The position numbers and the translations under genes are program-made. 64,000 nucleotides of DNA from Tritrichomonas musculus (Eukaryota > Parabasalia > Tritrichomonadida > Tritrichomonadidae), in contig JAPFFF010000028.1 in NCBI GenBank assembly GCA_039105265.1, positions 1,674,001 through 1,738,000 on the forward strand, written 5' to 3'. The stretch's first letter is position 1. Each line of letters opens with the position of its first letter. The notes below the pieces were generated by a model. That model searched no databases, had not been told where the DNA came from, and worked only from the letters and a program-made list of their open reading frames with translations. This document shows, one piece after another, positions 20,759-32,879 of this stretch.

Positions 20759-20853
20759 TTAATATATTTTAAATATTCTATATATTAATATTTTCCATTT
20801 CATTCTATTTTGGAAAAATATTTTTTTTGGATGAAATTATAATTAAAACAAAA

Positions 20854-20862
20854 TTTATTTTG
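20854..20862. repeat. Left target-site duplication of the 14-kb MULE
   Basis: TTTATTTTG here is repeated at 34906-34914 outside the right terminal repeat. Nine base pairs is the usual MULE duplication length. The termini next to it differ by a few bases, so the exact end is uncertain. Confidence 0.6.
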
Positions 20863-21132
20863 AGGAATCGTTTTTGTCTTCAAGCAAACCTTGTCAAAAA
20901 TGTCTTCAAAATAAACCATTCAAAAAAAATCCCGCCCAAATAAGCTTTTATAAATTCCTGCCCAAATAAATTTTGAGATGTGATTTGCCTTTCAATTTTA
21001 TTTTCATTTTCTTCAAAAACATTTAAAAAATAAATCTTAATAATATATTCATAACAAATATATTTCGAGTTTTAAAATGGTATATATTACAAATCTAGAA
21101 ATTTTAGTAAATATAAATTATTTTAATTAATA

Positions 21133-21211
21133 TTGTATTCAAGATATTTAATTTAAGAGTCTTTTTGAGGACAATTTGTGCATTTATGTCCAAATTCATG
21201 ACATTTTGAGC
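21133..21211 (-). pseudogene. Severed 3' end of the MULE transposase gene (CCHC zinc knuckle)
   Basis: On the minus strand, just outside the left end of the nested element, the target-duplication frame continues as CSKCHEFGHKCTNC followed by PQKDS and a stop. This is a CCHC zinc knuckle of the kind often found after the SWIM finger in MULE transposases. It is in frame with the upstream part of the gene at 32957 across the 10-bp duplication. It was therefore the C-terminus of the same transposase before the nested insertion. Confidence 0.75.
21202..21211. repeat. Left target-site duplication of nested element B
   Basis: CATTTTGAGC is exactly repeated at 32947-32956, directly outside the other terminus (GGGACTATATC ... 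GATATAGTCCC). Confidence 0.9.
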
Positions 21212-22244
21212 GGGACTATATCAAAATTTCCACTTTTTCTCTGGCCAGTATCAAAATTTTCAATTAAAAAAAAAATAAGTATCATTTTTTAATAGAAAAA
21301 AAAATTCTAGTATCATATTTTAATAGAAAAACATTTCATGAGTATCATTTTTTTTTATCAATTTTTTTATCTTTTGCAACAAGTACACAGGAAAAATCTA
21401 AAAAAAATATATCTCGAATCAGCTACAGGAGAACGTTCAAATGATAGTATTTTTATGCAAAAGTAAACAACTCGCTCGACATATTAAAATTTATTTCACC
21501 AAGAATCATTCGAAAAAAAGTATTTAACGCTGGTTTATTGTAGAAAAACAAGTTTAACTTAATTTTTCTCAGCAACATGAGCTCAAACCCAGTTTTTCAA
21601 ATCGATGTCTAATTACGAATAATCAATTTTTTTACGGGTCTACTTATGTACCAAGTTTTACTGCTTCAATTAATATTCTTTATCATTTTTTACATATATT
21701 CATGACTACAAATACTATGTAATTCGCTTTCTATTTTTGAAAATTCTCACGAATATTCAAAAAATTATTCAAAAAACAGAGACAAAAATATGTTATATCT
21801 ACACTATATATAGTATAACTTTAAAATATAGTAGTATTGTTTCTTTATTTTCTTTTTTATGTCTAAAAACTTAATAATTTTGCAAAATTGTAAACGAATA
21901 ATAAACGTTCTTCTTTTTCATTTATTTTTCTTTTCATCAAATTATAAATTTTTTGAGCTTTTTTCTAATGAAAAATTTAACATTTTAAAAATATTTAGAA
22001 ATAAATTATTGTAATTTAATGAAAATGATTAAATATTATAATCTAATGAAAATTATCCAATTAATATGATTGAATGAACTTGATTGTTTATAATAATTCG
22101 ATATTTATAAAAAATGCAATTGTTTGAATGTGATTATTTAGAAGATTTAATTTGATTAGAAGAATGTGATTGATTAAAAAATTTATTTGAATCAATTATA
22201 TTCAATTATCCCTAGGTAATCACTTTCATTCTTTCATTCGCTTT

Positions 22245-23290
22245 AATTCAATCACTTTTACTCATTCAATCATTTTCATTCATTCAATCACTTTTACTCA
22301 TTCAATCACTTTCATTCATTCAATCATTTCATTCATTCAATCATTTCATTCATTCAATCATTTCATTCATTCAATCACTTTCATTCATTCAATTACTTTC
22401 ATTCATTCAATCATTTCATTCATTCAATCATTTCATTCATTCAATCATTTCATTCATTCAATTACTTTCATTCATTCAATCACTTTCATTCATTCAATTA
22501 CTTTCATTCATTCAATCACTTTCATTCATTCAATTACTTTCATTCATTCAATCACTTTCATTCATTCAATCATTTCATTCATTCAATCATTTCATTCATT
22601 CAATCATTTCATTCATTCAATCATTTCATTCATTCAATCATTTCATTCATTCAATCATTTCATTCATTCAATCATTTCATTCATTCAATCATTTCATTCA
22701 TTCAATCATTTCATTCATTCAATCATTTCATTCATTCAATCATTTCATTCATTCAATTACTTTCATTCATTCAATCACTTTCATTCATTCAATTACTTTC
22801 ATTCATTCAATCACTTTCATTCATTCAATCATTTCATTCATTCAATCATTTCATTCATTCAATCATTTCATTCATTCAATTACTTTCATTCATTCAATCA
22901 CTTTCATTCATTCAATCACTTTCATTCATTCAATCACTTTCATTCATTCAATTACTTTCATTCATTCAATCATTTCATTCATTCAATCATTTCATTCATT
23001 CAATCACTTTCATTCATTCAATCATTTCATTCATTCAATCACTTTCATTCATTCAATCATTTCATTCATTCAATCACTTTCATTCATTCAATCATTTCAT
23101 TCATTCAATCATTTCATTCATTCAATCACTTTCATTCATTCAATCATTTCATTCATTCAATCACTTTCATTCATTCAATCACTTTCATTCATTCAATCAC
23201 TTTCATTCATTCAATCATTTTCATTCATTCAATCACTTTCATTCATTCAATCACTTTCATTCATTCAATCATTTTAATTCTTTCTTTCGT
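22245..23290. repeat. 17/18-bp satellite, left arm (TTCATTCAATCA orientation)
   Basis: About 60 tandem units of CATTCATTCAATCATTT (17 bp) are mixed with 18-bp variants ending CACTTT, TTACTTT or CATTTT. This is the reverse complement of the array at 25480-31913, and its outer border sequence is identical to that of the other arm. It is non-coding. Confidence 0.95.
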
Positions 23291-23462
23291 TTTAATTCAA
23301 TAAATCGCTTTAAGATGGTTCTCCATAACCGACATTTTTAGAATGCATTAATCTCAAAGAATGCTAAATCTCATAGAACCAAACTCAATACATAAAGCAT
23401 ACAATTATATATATATATTTTTAAAGTTCACAGACATACAAAATCTAATATTAATTTTTTGA

Positions 23463-23782
23463 TGAATACAGCGGTTTTGGAAATAGATTAGAATTTTTTG
23501 GAAATAAAATAGCATGATTTAAATGTGTTTATAAGACCGCTAAAAATTCTTTCGAAATAAAATAGATAATGATTATTTTCCATTCAATTTTCCATTTTTT
23601 TGTTGAGGAAAAATATAAAATCTTAGCAATCTTTTACCAATTTATAGTGTTTTAAAACACTATAAAATTTCTTTAATCTATCTCTTAAGACTGTTTTTAA
23701 GTATGATTAAATTGAATAGAAAATGTTCGTTCCTATTTTGTGTCCAAAAAATTCTAATCTATTTCCAAAACAGCTGTACTCA
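23463..23782. mobile_element. Foldback MITE of about 320 bp in the loop of element B
   Basis: The left end TGAATACAGCGGTTTTGGAA and the right end (minus strand) TGAGTACAGCTGTTTTGGAA are inverted and extend about 40 bp, through ATAGATTAGAATTTTTTGGA. Near its centre lies a perfect 26-bp palindrome (23641-23666, core GTGTTTTAAAACAC). There is no coding sequence. Confidence 0.6.
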
Positions 23783-23879
23783 TTTTAAAAATCAGCGAGC
23801 TTTATAAAGTAATAATAATATATTAAAATAAGAGGATTTATGGAATGTACTCATGAAAAAGTTATTAAGGGCGTACATT

Positions 23880-24730
23880 CCAAAAATACCATTTTATCGT
23901 TGAGGTTACTAAACAGGATAGATATCGAGGTAGATCTAACCTTTTCACGTGTCGATTTAGTACCTAGCACAATTTCTTGAAGTACTAGTATATTATTCGA
24001 TAAGTTTATCTATATATTTAAATGATTTCGTATTTGGATCGTAATATCTAGATTTATATGTATCACTCTTTTCTGGTTCGATATTCTTACGTGGTACTGT
24101 TCAAGATATATTACAGAGCTTACCATTGCGTTTCGTGAATCGTTTATTCTTTTAGGGTAAATATTCATTAAAGGATCTAGCATTGAATTTACTAGCATAA
24201 AGATTAAGACATAACTGAATATTAAAGGTTTTATGGTCGCATTTGGCAGTTAACTCCGTAATCGCTCTTTTCAGTAATGGTAAATCATCTATAGTATACA
24301 ACTCTTCTAGACTTGGCTCTGTTGTATTCTTGTTCTTACTATTCGTAGAAGATATTTCTCTGAAACTCATTTCAGTAGTCATATTTTATTTATGAATATT
24401 GGATTAAAAATTCTTTTAAATTCGTGTTTGGGGTTATTTATAGAGATATCGTAAACAGGATTTCGTGTAGTTTTATCGGTTACTAGAACTTTACTGAGGA
24501 ACTATCTCATGTATATCATTAACTCACTAAAGTTCGATCTATCGTTTAAAAACTCGTTGGAAAGCTATATATATGGAAGGTCCATAAGTGTTCTCGGAGG
24601 TCTTAGAAGGTTTTAAAAGCGTGCAGAGTGAGGATACATCGCATCCCTTAATCTTACTACTCATGCTGAAAATGATAGAATTGAATTCCATTCGCCCGAG
24701 CACGTTATATATCTGCAACACTTGCTATAA
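23880..24730 (-). other. Unfamiliar segment with several small minus-strand frames
   Basis: The composition differs from the flanks: it has more CG-containing words and fewer A/T runs. Minus-strand ATG frames are 24539-24721 (60 codons), 24152-24382 (76 codons, with LPLLKRAITELTAKCDHKTF) and 24010-24198 (62 codons, overlapping the previous one). They could be pieces of one decayed gene of about 250 codons. I recognise no family. Because it sits in the loop of a transposon, it is probably captured DNA. Confidence 0.35.
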
Positions 24731-24899
24731 GCAAAGGAAAAATTATTGATATTCTGGATCATATTTTTCATAATCACAATTAATAAACCCCTGTAGTTCT
24801 AGATGATGAAATAACCAAACCTTGAAATTTTTGTTTTGATCTCTTCATAAATTGGACGAAATGTTTTTTTCGAAAGCAAAATCATTAAATATTTTAACA

Positions 24900-25091
24900 T
24901 TAAATTATTTTCAAGTCTTTTGATGTTACATTTATCTTTACAATGGCGTTTTTTGCTGATTTTTTGGTTATATAAAATGATTTACATAATGAGCATATAA
25001 AAATTAGAAACAAATCATGTGCATTGTATTTGGTAATTTTTTTAACAAAGCTAAAAGTAACATCAAATTGATTTATAAACCAGTCACTCAT
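24900..25091 (-). CDS. Small unknown ORF in the loop of element B
   Basis: This ATG-started frame of 63 codons has a hydrophobic centre (LFLIFICSLCKSFYI) and a basic C-terminus. No family is recognised. It lies head to head with the ankyrin fragment, with about 120 bp between the starts. It may be chance or a captured fragment. Confidence 0.25.
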   Translation of the reverse strand: MSDWFINQFDVTFSFVKKITKYNAHDLFLIFICSLCKSFYITKKSAKNAIVKINVTSKDLKII

Positions 25092-25214
25092 ATTAATTGA
25101 AATTTAAAAAAATATCAGAATAAAAAATAAACTATTGAATTTTCAAAGCTATAAAAAAATTCTGAGCTTTGAAACTTTTTGTATATACCCTCAGTTTTGA
25201 TAAAGCAAAAAGTA

Positions 25215-25494
25215 ATGGATTGTAAGAAATATATACAGAAAATGAGAATGGTTCAAGCCAATATTCTCTCCTTTATAAAAGAAGATAAAAATACAGAAGA
25301 ATACTTTCAAATTTTAACCAATTTATTTGATGATCAAAATTATAATAATGATAAGCAAAAACTAAGAATCATTCTGAATATGATTGCAAATATTGTTAAT
25401 AATTATCATCGGGTATCCGATTTCTTCTGAAAAATAGATAAAATTTTAATGTTTCTAAAGGATGATATCATTAATATCTATTCTAATTGAATGA
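25215..25494 (+). pseudogene. Captured 5' fragment of a trichomonad ankyrin-protein gene
   Basis: From ATG 25215 the frame reads MDCKKYIQKMRMVQANILSF, then LRIILNMIANIVNNYHR. This is the conserved non-ankyrin N-terminal domain that precedes the repeats in the large trichomonad ankyrin family. A stop at 25428-25430 interrupts it. The same frame continues KIDKILMFLKDDIINIY, as expected for the family, then meets the satellite at about 25490. No ankyrin repeats follow, so this is a truncated fragment carried by element B, like gene pieces in plant Pack-MULEs. Confidence 0.65.
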
Positions 25495-28400
25495 ATGAAA
25501 GTAATTGAATGAAAGTAATTGAATGAATGAAATGATTGAATGAGTAAAAGTAATTGAATGAATGAAAGTAATTGAATGAATGAAATGATTGAATGAGTAA
25601 AAGTGATTGAATGAATGAAAGTGATTGAATGAATGAAAGTGATTGAATGAATGAAATGATTGAATGAATGAAAATGATTGAATGAATGAAATGATTGAAT
25701 GAATGAAAGTGATTGAATGAATGAAAGTGATTGAATGAATGAAATGATTGAATGAATGAAAGTGATTGAATGAATGAAAGTGATTGAATGAATGAAAGTG
25801 ATTGAATGAATGAAATGATTGAATGAATGAAATGATTGAATGAATGAAATGATTGAATGAATGAAAGTGATTGAATGAATGAAAGTGATTGAATGAAATG
25901 ATTGAATGAATGAAATGATTGAATGAATGAAAGTGATTGAATGAATGAAAGTGATTGAATGAATGAAAATGATTGAATGAATGAAAGTGATTGAATAAAT
26001 GAAATGATTGAATGAATGAAAGTGATTGAATGAATGAAATGATTGAATGAATGAAATGATTGAATGAATGAAAGTAATTGAATGAATGAAAATGATTGAA
26101 TGAATGAAATGATTGAATGAATGAAAGTGATTGAATGAATGAAAGTGATTGAATGAATGAAAGTGATTGAATGAATGAAATGATTGAATGAATGAAATGA
26201 TTGAATGAATGAAATGATTGAATGAATGAAAGTGATTGAATGAATGAAATGATTGAATGAATGAAAGTGATTGAATGAATGAAAGTGATTGAATGAATGA
26301 AATGATTGAATGAATGAAAGTAATTGAATGAATGAAAGTGATTGAATGAATGAAAGTGATTGAATGAATGAAAGTGATTGAATGAATGAAAGTAATTGAA
26401 TGAATGAAATGATTGAATGAATGAAATGATTGAATGAATGAAATGATTGAATGAATGAAATGATTGAATGAATGAAATGATTGAATGAATGAAAGTAATT
26501 GAATGAATGAAAGTGATTGAATGAATGAAAGTAATTGAATGAATGAAATGATTGAATGAATGAAATGATTGAATGAATGAAATGATTGAATGAATGAAAT
26601 GATTGAATGAATGAAATGATTGAATGAATGAAATGATTGAATGAATGAAAGTGATTGAATGAATGAAAGTGATTGAATGAATGAAAATGATTGAATGAAT
26701 GAAAGTGATTGAATAAATGAAAGTGATTGAATGAATGAAAGTGATTGAATGAATGAAATGATTGAATGAATGAAATGATTGAATGAATGAAAATGATTGA
26801 ATGAATGAAAGTGATTGAATGAATGAAAGTGATTGAATGAATGAAATGATTGAATGAATGAAATGATTGAATGAATGAAAGTGATTGAATGAATGAAAGT
26901 GATTGAATGAAATGTTTGAATGAATGAAATGATTGAATGAATAAAAGTGATTGAATGAATGAAAGTGATTGAATGAATGAAAATGATTGAATGAATGAAA
27001 GTGATTGAATGAATGAAAGTGATTGAATGAATGAAAGTGATTGAATGAATGAAAGTGATTGAATGAATGAAAGTGATTGAATGAATGAAATGATTGAATG
27101 AATGAAATGATTGAATGAATGAAATGATTGAATGAATGAAATGATTGAATGAATGAAATGATTGAATGAATGAAAGTGATTGAATGAATGAAAGTGATTG
27201 AATGAATGAAAATGATTGAATGAATGAAAATGATTGAATGAATGAAAGTGATTGAATGAATGAAAGTGATTGAATGAATGAAAGTGATTGAATGAATGAA
27301 ATGATTGAATGAATGAAATGATTGAATGAATGAAATGATTGAATGAATGAAAGTGATTGAATGAATGAAAGTGATTGAATGAAATGATTGAATGAATGAA
27401 ATGATTGAATGAATGAAAGTGATTGAATGAATGAAAGTGATTGAATGAATGAAAATGATTGAATGAATGAAAGTGATTGAATAAATGAAATGATTGAATG
27501 AATGAAAGTGATTGAATGAATGAAATGATTGAATGAATGAAATGATTGAATGAATGAAAGTAATTGAATGAATGAAAATGATTGAATGAATGAAATGATT
27601 GAATGAATGAAAGTGATTGAATGAATGAAAGTGATTGAATGAATGAAAGTGATTGAATGAATGAAATGATTGAATGAATGAAATGATTGAATGAATGAAA
27701 TGATTGAATGAATGAAAGTGATTGAATGAATGAAAGTGATTGAATGAATGAAAGTGATTGAATGAATGAAATGATTGAATGAATGAAATGATTGAATGAA
27801 TGAAAGTGATTGAATGAATGAAATGATTGAATGAATGAAAGTGATTGAATGAATGAAATGATTGAATGAATGAAAGTGATTGAATGAATGAAAGTGATTG
27901 AATGAATGAAATGATTGAATGAATGAAAGTAATTGAATGAATGAAATGATTGAATGAATGAAATGATTGAATGAATGAAATGATTGAATGAATGAAAGTA
28001 ATTGAATGAATGAAAGTGATTGAATGAATGAAAGTAATTGAATGAATGAAATGATTGAATGAATGAAATGATTGAATGAATGAAATGATTGAATGAATGA
28101 AATGATTGAATGAATGAAATGATTGAATGAATGAAAGTAATTGAATGAATGAAAATGATTGAATGAATGAAATGATTGAATGAATGAAAGTGATTGAATG
28201 AATGAAAGTGATTGAATGAATGAAAGTGATTGAATGAATGAAATGATTGAATGAATGAAATGATTGAATGAATGAAATGATTGAATGAATGAAAGTGATT
28301 GAATGAATGAAAGTGATTGAATGAATGAAATGATTGAATGAATGAAATGATTGAATGAATGAAAGTGATTGAATGAATGAAATGATTGAATGAATGAAAG

Positions 28401-31400
28401 TAATTGAATGAATGAAATGATTGAATGAATGAAAGTGATTGAATGAATGAAAGTGATTGAATGAATGAAAGTAATTGAATGAATGAAAGTGATTGAATGA
28501 ATGAAAGTGATTGAATGAATGAAATGATTGAATGAATGAAAGTAATTGAATGAATGAAATGATTGAATGAATGAAATGATTGAATGAATGAAAGTAATTG
28601 AATGAATGAAAGTGATTGAATGAATGAAAGTAATTGAATGAATGAAATGATTGAATGAATGAAATGATTGAATGAATGAAATGATTGAATGAATGAAATG
28701 ATTGAATGAATGAAATGATTGAATGAATGAAAGTGATTGAATGAATGAAAGTAATTGAATGAATGAAAGTAATTGAATGAATGAAATGATTGAATGAATG
28801 AAAGTGATTGAATGAATGAAATGATTGAATGAATGAAATGATTGAATGAATGAAAGTGATTGAATGAATGAAATGATTGAATGAATGAAAGTGATTGAAT
28901 GAATGAAAGTGATTGAATGAATGAAATGATTGAATGAATGAAATGATTGAATGAATGAAAGTGATTGAATGAATGAAATGATTGAATGAATGAAATGATT
29001 GAATGAATGAAAGTGATTGAATGAATGAAATGATTGAATGAATGAAATGATTGAATGAATGAAAGTGATTGAATGAATGAAAATGATTGAATGAATGAAA
29101 TGATTGAATGAATGAAAGTGATTGAATGAATGAAATGATTGAATGAATGAAATGATTGAATGAATGAAATGATTGAATGAATGAAATGATTGAATGAATG
29201 AAAGTGATTGAATGAATGAAAGTAATTGAATGAATGAAAGTAATTGAATGAATGAAATGATTGAATGAATGAAAGTGATTGAATGAATGAAATGATTGAA
29301 TGAATGAAATGATTGAATGAATGAAAGTGATTGAATGAATGAAATGATTGAATTAATGAAATGATTGAATGAATGAAAGTAATTGAATGAATGAAAATGA
29401 TTGAATGAATGAAATGATTGAATGAATGAAAGTGATTGAATGAATGAAAGTGATTGAATGAATGAAAGTGATTGAATGAATGAAATGATTGAATGAATGA
29501 AATGATTGAATGAATGAAATGATTGAATGAATGAAAGTGATTGAATGAATGAAAGTGATTGAATGAATGAAATGATTGAATGAATGAAATGATTGAATGA
29601 ATGAAAGTGATTGAATGAATGAAATGATTGAATGAATGAAAGTGATTGAATGAATGAAATGATTGAATGAATGAAAGTGATTGAATGAATGAAAGTGATT
29701 GAATGAATGAAATGATTGAATGAATGAAAGTAATTGAATGAATGAAAGTGATTGAATGAATGAAAGTGATTGAATGAATGAAATGATTGAATGAATGAAA
29801 GTAATTGAATGAATGAAATGATTGAATGAATGAAATGATTGAATGAATGAAAGTAATTGAATGAATGAAAGTGATTGAATGAATGAAAGTAATTGAATGA
29901 ATGAAATGATTGAATGAATGAAATGATTGAATGAATGAAATGATTGAATGAATGAAATGATTGAATGAATGAAATGATTGAATGAATGAAAGTGATTGAA
30001 TGAATGAAAGTAATTGAATGAATGAAAGTAATTGAATGAATGAAATGATTGAATGAATGAAAGTGATTGAATGAATGAAATGATTGAATGAATGAAATGA
30101 TTGAATGAATGAAAGTGATTGAATGAATGAAATGATTGAATGAATGAAAGTGATTGAATGAATGAAATGATTGAATGAATGAAATGATTGAATGAATGAA
30201 ATGATTGAATGAATGAAATGATTGAATGAATGAAAGTGATTGAATGAATGAAAGTGATTGAATGAATGAAAATGATTGAATGAATGAAAGTGATTGAATG
30301 AATGAAATGATTGAATGAATGAAAGTGATTGAATGAATGAAAGTGATTGAATGAATGAAAGTAATTGAATGAATGAAAGTAATTGAATGAATGAAAATGA
30401 TTGAATGAATGAAATGATTGAATGAATGAAAGTGATTGAATGAATGAAAGTGATTGAATGAATGAAAGTGATTGAATGAATGAAATGATTGAATGAATGA
30501 AATGATTGAATGAATGAAATGATTGAATGAATGAAATGATTGAATGAATGAAAGTGATTGAATGAATGAAATGATTGAATGAATGAAATGATTGAATGAA
30601 TGAAAGTGATTGAATGAATGAAATGATTGAATGAATGAAAGTGATTGAATGAATGAAATGATTGAATGAATGAAAGTGATTGAATGAATGAAAGTGATTG
30701 AATGAATGAAATGATTGAATGAATGAAAGTAATTGAATGAATGAAAGTGATTGAATGAATGAAAGTGATTGAATGAATGAAAGTGATTGAATGAATGAAA
30801 GTAATTGAATGAATGAAATGATTGAATGAATGAAATGATTGAATGAATGAAATGATTGAATGAATGAAAGTGATTGAATGAATGAAAGTAATTGAATGAA
30901 TGAAAGTGATTGAATGAATGAAAGTAATTGAATGAATGAAATGATTGAATGAATGAAATGATTGAATGAATGAAATGATTGAATGAATGAAATGATTGAA
31001 TGAATGAAAGTGATTGAATGAATGAAAGTGATTGAATGAATGAAAGTAATTGAATGAATGAAAGTAATTGAATGAATGAAATGATTGAATGAATGAAAGT
31101 GATTGAATGAATGAAATGATTGAATGAATGAAATGATTGAATGAATGAAAGTGATTGAATGAATGAAATGATTGAATGAATGAAAGTGATTGAATGAATG
31201 AAATGATTGAATGAATGAAATGATTGAATGAATGAAATGATTGAATGAATGAAATGATTGAATGAATGAAAGTGATTGAATGAATGAAAGTGATTGAATG
31301 AATGAAAGTAATTGAATGAATGAAAGTAATTGAATGAATGAAATGATTGAATGAATGAAATGGTTGAATGAATGAAATGATTGAATGAATGAAATGATTG

Positions 31401-31913
31401 AATGAATGAAAGTGATTGAATGAATGAAAGTAATTGAATGAATGAAATGATTGAATGAATGAAATGATTGAATGAATGAAAGTGATTGAATGAATGAAAT
31501 GATTGAATGAATGAAATGATTGAATGAATGAAATGATTGAATGAATGAAAGTGATTGAATGAATGAAAGTGATTGAATGAATGAAATGATTGAATGAATG
31601 AAATGATTGAATGAATGAAATGATTGAATGAATGAAATGATTGAATGAATGAAAGTAATTGAATGAATGAAAGTGATTGAATGAATGAAAGTAATTGAAT
31701 GAATGAAAGTGATTGAATGAATGAAAGTAATTGAATGAATGAAATGATTGAATGAATGAAATGATTGAATGAATGGAATGATTGAATGAATGAAAGTAAT
31801 TGAATGAATGAAAGTGATTGAATGAATGAAATGATTGAATGAATGAAAGTGATTGAATGAGTAAAAGTGATTGAATGAATGAAAATGATTGAATGAGTAA
31901 AAGTGATTGAATT
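25480..31913. repeat. 17/18-bp satellite, right arm (TTGAATGAATGAA orientation), about 6.4 kb
   Basis: Several hundred tandem units occur, of four main types: GAAATGATTGAATGAAT (17 bp) and the 18-bp forms with GAAAGTGATT, GAAAGTAATT or GAAAATGATT. The types are not randomly mixed. Long blocks with the same order recur (for example around 26080, 27560, 28140 and 29380), indicating higher-order duplications. Rare variants (GAATAAATGAA, TGGTTGA, a 13-bp short unit) mark positions. It is non-coding. Expansion occurred only in this arm. Confidence 0.95.
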
Positions 31914-32879
31914 AAAGCGAATGAAAGAATGAAAGTGATTACCTAGGGATAATTGAATATAATTGATTCAAATAAATTTTTTAATCAATCACATTCTTCT
32001 AATCAAATTAAATCTTCTAAATAATCACATTCAAACAATTGCATTTTTTATAAATATCGAATTATTATAAACAATCAAGTTCATTCAATCATATTAATTG
32101 GATAATTTTCATTAGATTATAATATTTAATCATTTTCATTAAATTACAATAATTTATTTCTAAATATTTTTAAAATGTTAAATTTTTCATTAGAAAAAAG
32201 CTCAAAAAATTTATAATTTGATGAAAAGAAAAATAAATGAAAAAGAAGAACGTTTATTATTCGTTTACAATTTTGCAAAATTATTAAGTTTTTAGACATA
32301 AAAAAGAAAATAAAGAAACAATACTACTATATTTTAAAGTTATACTATATATAGTGTAGATATAACATATTTTTGTCTCTGTTTTTTGAATAATTTTTTG
32401 AATATTCGTGAGAATTTTCAAAAATAGAAAGCGAATTACATAGTATTTGTAGTCATGAATATATGTAAAAAATGATAAAGAATATTAATTGAAGCAGTAA
32501 AACTTGGTACATAAGTAGACCCGTAAAAAAATTGATTATTCGTAATTAGACATCGATTTGAAAAACTGGGTTTGAGCTCATGTTGCTGAGAAAAATTAAG
32601 TTAAACTTGTTTTTCTACAATAAACCAGCGTTAAATACTTTTTTTCGAATGATTCTTGGTGAAATAAATTTTAATATGTCGAGCGAGTTGTTTACTTTTG
32701 CATAAAAATACTATCATTTGAACGTTCTCCTGTAGCTGATTCGAGATATATTTTTTTTAGATTTTTCCTGTGTACTTGTTGCAAAAGATAAAAAAATTGA
32801 TAAAAAAAAATGATACTCATGAAATGTTTTTCTATTAAAATATGATACTAGAATTTTTTTTTCTATTAAAAAATGATAC

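Noticed and set aside
24010-24721. Treating the three small minus-strand frames as three genes
   Set aside because: They are adjacent or overlapping, short, unmatched and located in a transposon loop, so they are more likely decayed pieces than separate genes.
22245-31913. Possible CRISPR array (hundreds of regular short repeats)
   Set aside because: The units are contiguous, with no unique spacers, unit length is 17-18 bp, the context is eukaryotic, and the array sits in transposon arms. It is a satellite.
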